A model generated the notes under the pieces. It was not told the origin of the DNA, searched no databases, and saw only the letters and a program-made list of their open reading frames with translations. Shown in pieces: positions 60,851 to 64,000 of a stretch of 64,000 nt of DNA (position 1 is its first letter; the number at the start of each line of letters is the position of its first letter). Location: NCBI RefSeq assembly GCF_039851965.1, contig NZ_CP156674.1, positions 3,410,001 through 3,474,000 of the forward strand, read 5' to 3'. A program made the position numbers and the translations under genes. The stretch is from Pseudalkalibacillus hwajinpoensis. GTDB taxonomy: Bacteria; Bacillota; Bacilli; Bacillales; Guptibacillaceae.

Positions 60851-61543
60851 TGGAAACGCTATCAGTACAATAAGTTTGTCTGGCTTGCCGTTGTTGCAAG
60901 CGTAGGTGTCGCCATGTTGTTCCAGGTAGTCTTTACTGGATTTGCTGCAATGGGAAGCGAGATTTATCTGAAGATTTTCCATTATGCTTATCTCTGCGGT
61001 GCTGCTAACGCAGATGGTTTTCTGGATGGCTTCGCACAGGCGGAATCTGAAAGGCAAGACAGAGGGGAAAATGACCGAGTACATCACAACCGGAAAGGTT
61101 GTTGGTATGGTTATTCATTCCTTCCTTGTTGTCCTTCGTGAAGGAGTAGTGACAGCCTTCTTCTTCGCTGCGATCACAGGTGGAGATATGGGAAAAGGTT
61201 TTGAAGGTTGGGGAGCAATAACAGGAGTTTAAATTGCTGCAGTAGTATCATATCTGTTCTTCAAAGGAACCATGCGTAAAGCTTTCTTTAAAGTAACAGG
61301 AATTATCATTGTGTTAATTGCTGGTGCATTATTTGTTCAGGGCATCTCAATGATGCAGGATATCAGACGACTCTCTCCTGGTCATCTCATCACTATATCC
61401 GGTGTACTCGATTAGTCGATCCATACTGTCACGAACAGGAAGTATAGCTATTGCGGCTTTATTACAAAGTATGGCTTTCTGAATGTGATGGCAATTCAGC
61501 CGATGAGCGAAGCCTTACAACAATGAACGCGTATTTATAACTG
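60851..61543 (+). pseudogene. Decayed FTR1-family iron permease remnant
   Basis: Translated in pieces, this is the C-terminal half of an FTR1/EfeU-type high-affinity iron permease: WKRYQYNKFVWLAVVASVG, then LISAVLLTQMVFWMASHRRN, TEYITTGKVVGMVIHSFLVV, LREGVVTAFFFAAITGGDMG. Damage includes a one-base C insertion near 60974, a TAA in place of a codon at 61230-61232, and the loss of the second glutamate of the REGxE iron-binding motif (now REGVV). The N-terminal half and start are gone. Beyond about 61372 the match is weaker and crosses more frameshifts (SISRSILSRTGSIAIAALLQ; SLTTMNAYL). It has no promoter or ribosome site of its own. Confidence 0.75.
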
Positions 61544-61848
61544 ATCGAGTTGTAGAAGGATTTATGAAACAAGTAATAGAAATGATGAGACGAGCACACT
61601 TTTGTAAGATTTTCGTCTGAAGGCAACATGCAAGCTCCATATGTACCACCAGAAAATGGCAACTGCAGGAGTATCAATCGAAGACTCGATAAAGAAGGTA
61701 GCAGAATTTCATTCATCGTCGCTATATGATCCAGTCTACAATGAAATTGTTTTGTACGAGTATATCCGTTAAAGAACGAACAGGAATTGTGTTACAATCA
61801 GAGGGGAACATAGATACGCCTTAAAAGAGAGTAGTGGGGGGAGTCAGC
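61544..61848 (+). other. Non-coding or decayed DNA before uvrC
   Basis: Short broken frames only (for example TDRVVEGFMKQVIEMMRRA, stop at 61618, and a 38-codon frame 61656-61772 ending YNEIVLYEYIR). The latter looks protein-like but has no ribosome site, and I recognise no family. It is probably the remnant of a gene that once followed the permease. The uvrC -10 TACAAT (61793-61798) is at its end. Confidence 0.45.
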
Positions 61849-63630
61849 ATGGAACAACATCTTAAAAACAAGCTAGCCATCCTTCCCGATCAACCCGGGT
61901 GCTACTTAATGAAAGATCGCCAGGGAACGATTATTTATGTAGGAAAGGCTAAAGTGTTAAAAAATAGAGTACGTTCATATTTTAGTGGATCACACGATGG
62001 AAAAACACAGCGCCTCGTAGGTGAAATTCGTGATTTTGAATACATCGTAACATCCACTAATTTAGAGGCACTTATTCTCGAGCTAAACTTAATTAAAAAA
62101 CATGATCCAAAATATAACGTTATGCTTAAGGATGATAAAAGCTATCCTTATATAAAAATTACTTCAGAAGAACACCCCCGGCTAATTACAACTCGAAAGA
62201 TTAAGAAAGATAAAGGGAAATACTTTGGTCCTTATCCTAATGCCTATGCTGCAAGTGCTACGAAAAAGTTACTTGATCGACTTTACCCATTACGAAAATG
62301 CAGAAAGATGCCCGATCGTGTCTGTCTTTATTACCATATCGGTCAATGCCTTGCCCCGTGCGTGAAAGACGTTTCTGAAGAACAGAATAAGGAAATGATT
62401 GAAGGAATTACGCGCTTTTTAAATGGTGGCCATCAGGAAGTAAAGGAGGATCTGGAGCACAAAATGGGTATCGCTTCTGAAAATATGGACTTTGAGCGAG
62501 CGAAAGAATACCGTGATCTGATGTTTCATATTGATAAAGTGATGGAAGTACAGAAGATCCAAACAAATGATGGAATTGATCGAGATATTTTTGGATACAG
62601 CTTTGATAAGGGCTGGATGTGCGTTCAGGTCTTTTTCGTGAGGCAGGGGAAGCTGATTGAGCGGGATGTGTCGCTTTTCCCATTTTATAATGAAGCTGAA
62701 GAAGATTTCCTAACGTACATTGGACAGTTCTATCTTCAAAAGAACCATCCAAAGCCAAAGGAAATACTTTTGCCACATGAAGTGAATGCTGAAATGGTTG
62801 GAGAGCTTCTTCAAACACCAGTACTTCAGCCTAAGCGTGGGAAAAAGAAAGAACTTGTGGAACTGACAATGAAAAATGCATCGATTGCGTTAAATGAAAA
62901 GTTCTCATTAATTGAGCGTGATGAAAATCGAACCATTGATGCTGTTGAAAACCTGGGGGAAAAACTCGGAATTGATGCACCACTTCGCATTGAAGCATTT
63001 GATAACTCTAATATTCAGGGAACAAACCCGGTTTCTGCTATGGTTGTATTTTTGGACGGTAAAGCAAAGAAAAACGAGTATAGAAAGTACAAAATCAAAA
63101 CGGTTGAAGGTCCTAATGATGTTGGTTCAATGAAAGAGGTCGTTCGGAGAAGGTATTCAAGAATGTTAAAAGAGAGCGGTCCACTTCCTGATTTGATTAT
63201 AATTGATGGAGGAATTGCTCAAATACAGGCTGCGAAAGATGTGCTTGAGAATGAGCTTGGGCTTGATATCCCGGTGTGTTCTTTAACAAAAGATGAGAAG
63301 CATAAAACATCTCACCTTCTCATTGGCGATCCCCCCATAGGTGTCTATCTTCCAAGAAACAGTCAGGAATTTTATCTTCTGCAACGCATTCAGGATGAAG
63401 TCCATCGATTTGCCATTACGTTTCATCGTCAGCTTCGCGGAAAATCGATGTTAAAATCAAGCCTTGATGATATCCCGGGGATTGGTGAGAAACGTAAAAA
63501 GAAGCTTCTCAATCATTTCGGATCGATTAAGAAGATGAAGGAAGCAAGCGTAAATGATCTACAGGAAGCTGGTTTACCAAAAAGTGTAGCAGAGGAATTA
63601 GTAGTACGGTTTGAAAATCAAACGAACTAA
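61849..63630 (+). CDS. uvrC: UvrABC system protein C
   Basis: Dual-incision nuclease of nucleotide excision repair. The N-terminal GIY-YIG domain (GCYLMKDRQGTIIYVGKAKV) makes the 3' cut; a UVR motif (SENMDFERAKEYRDLM) binds UvrB; the RNase H-like domain (IEAFDNSNIQGTNPVSAMVV, LIIIDGGIAQIQAA) makes the 5' cut; a helix-hairpin-helix pair closes the protein (LDDIPGIGEKRKKKLLNHFG). Length 593. ATG 61849 follows GGGGGGAG; the in-frame GTG at 61834 overlaps the ribosome site. Confidence 0.96.
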   Translation: MEQHLKNKLAILPDQPGCYLMKDRQGTIIYVGKAKVLKNRVRSYFSGSHDGKTQRLVGEIRDFEYIVTSTNLEALILELNLIKKHDPKYNVMLKDDKSYPYIKITSEEHPRLITTRKIKKDKGKYFGPYPNAYAASATKKLLDRLYPLRKCRKMPDRVCLYYHIGQCLAPCVKDVSEEQNKEMIEGITRFLNGGHQEVKEDLEHKMGIASENMDFERAKEYRDLMFHIDKVMEVQKIQTNDGIDRDIFGYSFDKGWMCVQVFFVRQGKLIERDVSLFPFYNEAEEDFLTYIGQFYLQKNHPKPKEILLPHEVNAEMVGELLQTPVLQPKRGKKKELVELTMKNASIALNEKFSLIERDENRTIDAVENLGEKLGIDAPLRIEAFDNSNIQGTNPVSAMVVFLDGKAKKNEYRKYKIKTVEGPNDVGSMKEVVRRRYSRMLKESGPLPDLIIIDGGIAQIQAAKDVLENELGLDIPVCSLTKDEKHKTSHLLIGDPPIGVYLPRNSQEFYLLQRIQDEVHRFAITFHRQLRGKSMLKSSLDDIPGIGEKRKKKLLNHFGSIKKMKEASVNDLQEAGLPKSVAEELVVRFENQTN

Positions 63631-63644
63631 TTTGTGAGAACATC

Positions 63645-63673
63645 TTGCGGCTTTCTAATAAGTCCGTTATAAT
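63645..63673 (+). promoter_or_regulatory. Promoter of the lysine riboswitch transcript
   Basis: TTGCGG (63645-63650), a 17-base spacer, and TATAAT (63668-63673). Confidence 0.75.
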
Positions 63674-63701
63674 GAGTGAAATTTAATAGTTCCAACACTT
63701 C

Positions 63702-63963
63702 GATATTTGAAGTGATGGTAGAGGCGCAAAAACCAATAGTATGCTTACTTGAGAGTGATAAGGCTCCGTGATAGAAGCTGAAAGGGGAATTTGCCGAAGC
63801 AGAAAGGCGCTTATACGTCTGAAGCTGGACCTGTATTGAAGAAATACAGGGCTGTCATCCAGGGCCAACCCGGGTTATGGATGGAGAACTATCTCACATA
63901 AGGGCGTTTTCTTGGATTTGTTTTGAAAACAACAGTGAGGTTCTTCTCATTGTTGTTTTTTTG
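63702..63963 (+). ncRNA. Lysine riboswitch (L box) with terminator
   Basis: The aptamer shows the L-box strings GGTAGAGGCGCA, GAAGCTGAAAGGGGAATTTG, GCCGAAGC, GCTGGACC, CTGTCATCC and GGAGAACTATCTC at its 3' edge. The terminator AACAACAGTGAG / CTCATTGTTGTT (63928-63957) with T7 follows. In Bacillus this controls lysC (aspartokinase II), which is next to uvrC there; the gene itself is beyond the window edge. Confidence 0.92.
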
Positions 63964-64000
63964 TACTTAAGCATCCTGAATTATTAAGAAAGGATCAAAG

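Noticed and set aside
60914..61232. Two overlapping frames taken as separate small genes
   Set aside because: Together they read as one FTR1 permease interrupted by a one-base insertion and a stop, with no ribosome sites.
1..64000. CRISPR arrays, prophage or toxin-antitoxin and defence systems
   Set aside because: No regularly spaced repeats, phage structural genes, integrases, nuclease-methylase pairs or toxin-antitoxin pairs were seen; apart from the intron the window is core chromosome.

Overview
The window is a stretch of chromosome from an endospore-forming Bacillaceae. Gene order is strongly collinear with the Bacillus subtilis dnaE-accDA-pfkA-pyk-citZ-icd-mdh-phoPR-polA-gapB-speD-dnaBI-thrS-infC-pheST-mutS2-lcfA-etfBA-trxA-uvrC arc. 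Spore-linked genes are present (sspI, ytvI, ytaF, ytxC). Base composition is that of a moderate/low-GC Firmicute, and starts are mostly strong Shine-Dalgarno sites with several TTG, GTG and one ATT codon. The precise genus cannot be fixed from sequence reading alone; a marine or alkaliphilic Bacillus relative is plausible.

Layout. 1-2.7 kb: 3' part of dnaE. 2.8-9.8 kb: malic enzyme, a GntR regulator, acetyl-CoA carboxylase carboxyltransferase (accD-accA), then pfkA-pyk. 9.8-16.4 kb: small membrane proteins (fxsA, ytvI, ytwI), the TCA-cycle cluster citZ-icd-mdh with a CcpA site, and a MaoC-like hotdog protein with its own CcpA site. 16.5-25.7 kb: phoP-phoR, an orphan PhoP box, polA-mutM-ytaF-coaE, gapB with two CcpN-type boxes, speD. 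25.76-27.62 kb: a complete group IIC intron inserted directly behind the speD terminator. 27.7-32.1 kb: an unrecognised conserved protein, nrdR, dnaB-dnaI, ytxC. 32.1-35.9 kb: T-box-thrS and L20-leader-infC-rpmI-rplT. 35.9-42.7 kb: ysdA, cytochrome bd (cydAB type), a TVP38/DedA-like protein, ysdB, dUTPase, an M42 peptidase, sspI and an RNA methyltransferase. 42.7-48.2 kb: T-box-pheST, and on the minus strand a nucleoside transporter behind a purine riboswitch. 48.2-54.9 kb: rnhC, zapA, cvpA, polX, mutS2, a DUF350 protein and an unlisted 27-residue membrane peptide. 55-60.2 kb: fatty-acid degradation cluster lcfA-fadR-fadB-etfB-etfA with FadR and CcpA operators. 60.4-64 kb: trxA, a decaying FTR1 iron-permease pseudogene, uvrC, and a lysine riboswitch whose gene (expected lysC) lies beyond the window.

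The genes are almost entirely core metabolism and information processing. What stands out is regulatory: three near-consensus cre sites, two CcpN boxes at gapB, a FadR palindrome, two T-boxes, an L20 leader, purine and lysine riboswitches, an RBS-masking hairpin at ytaF, and a textbook four-repeat Pho box that is followed by a terminator but no gene. No CRISPR array, prophage, defence island or obviously novel multigene system was seen.
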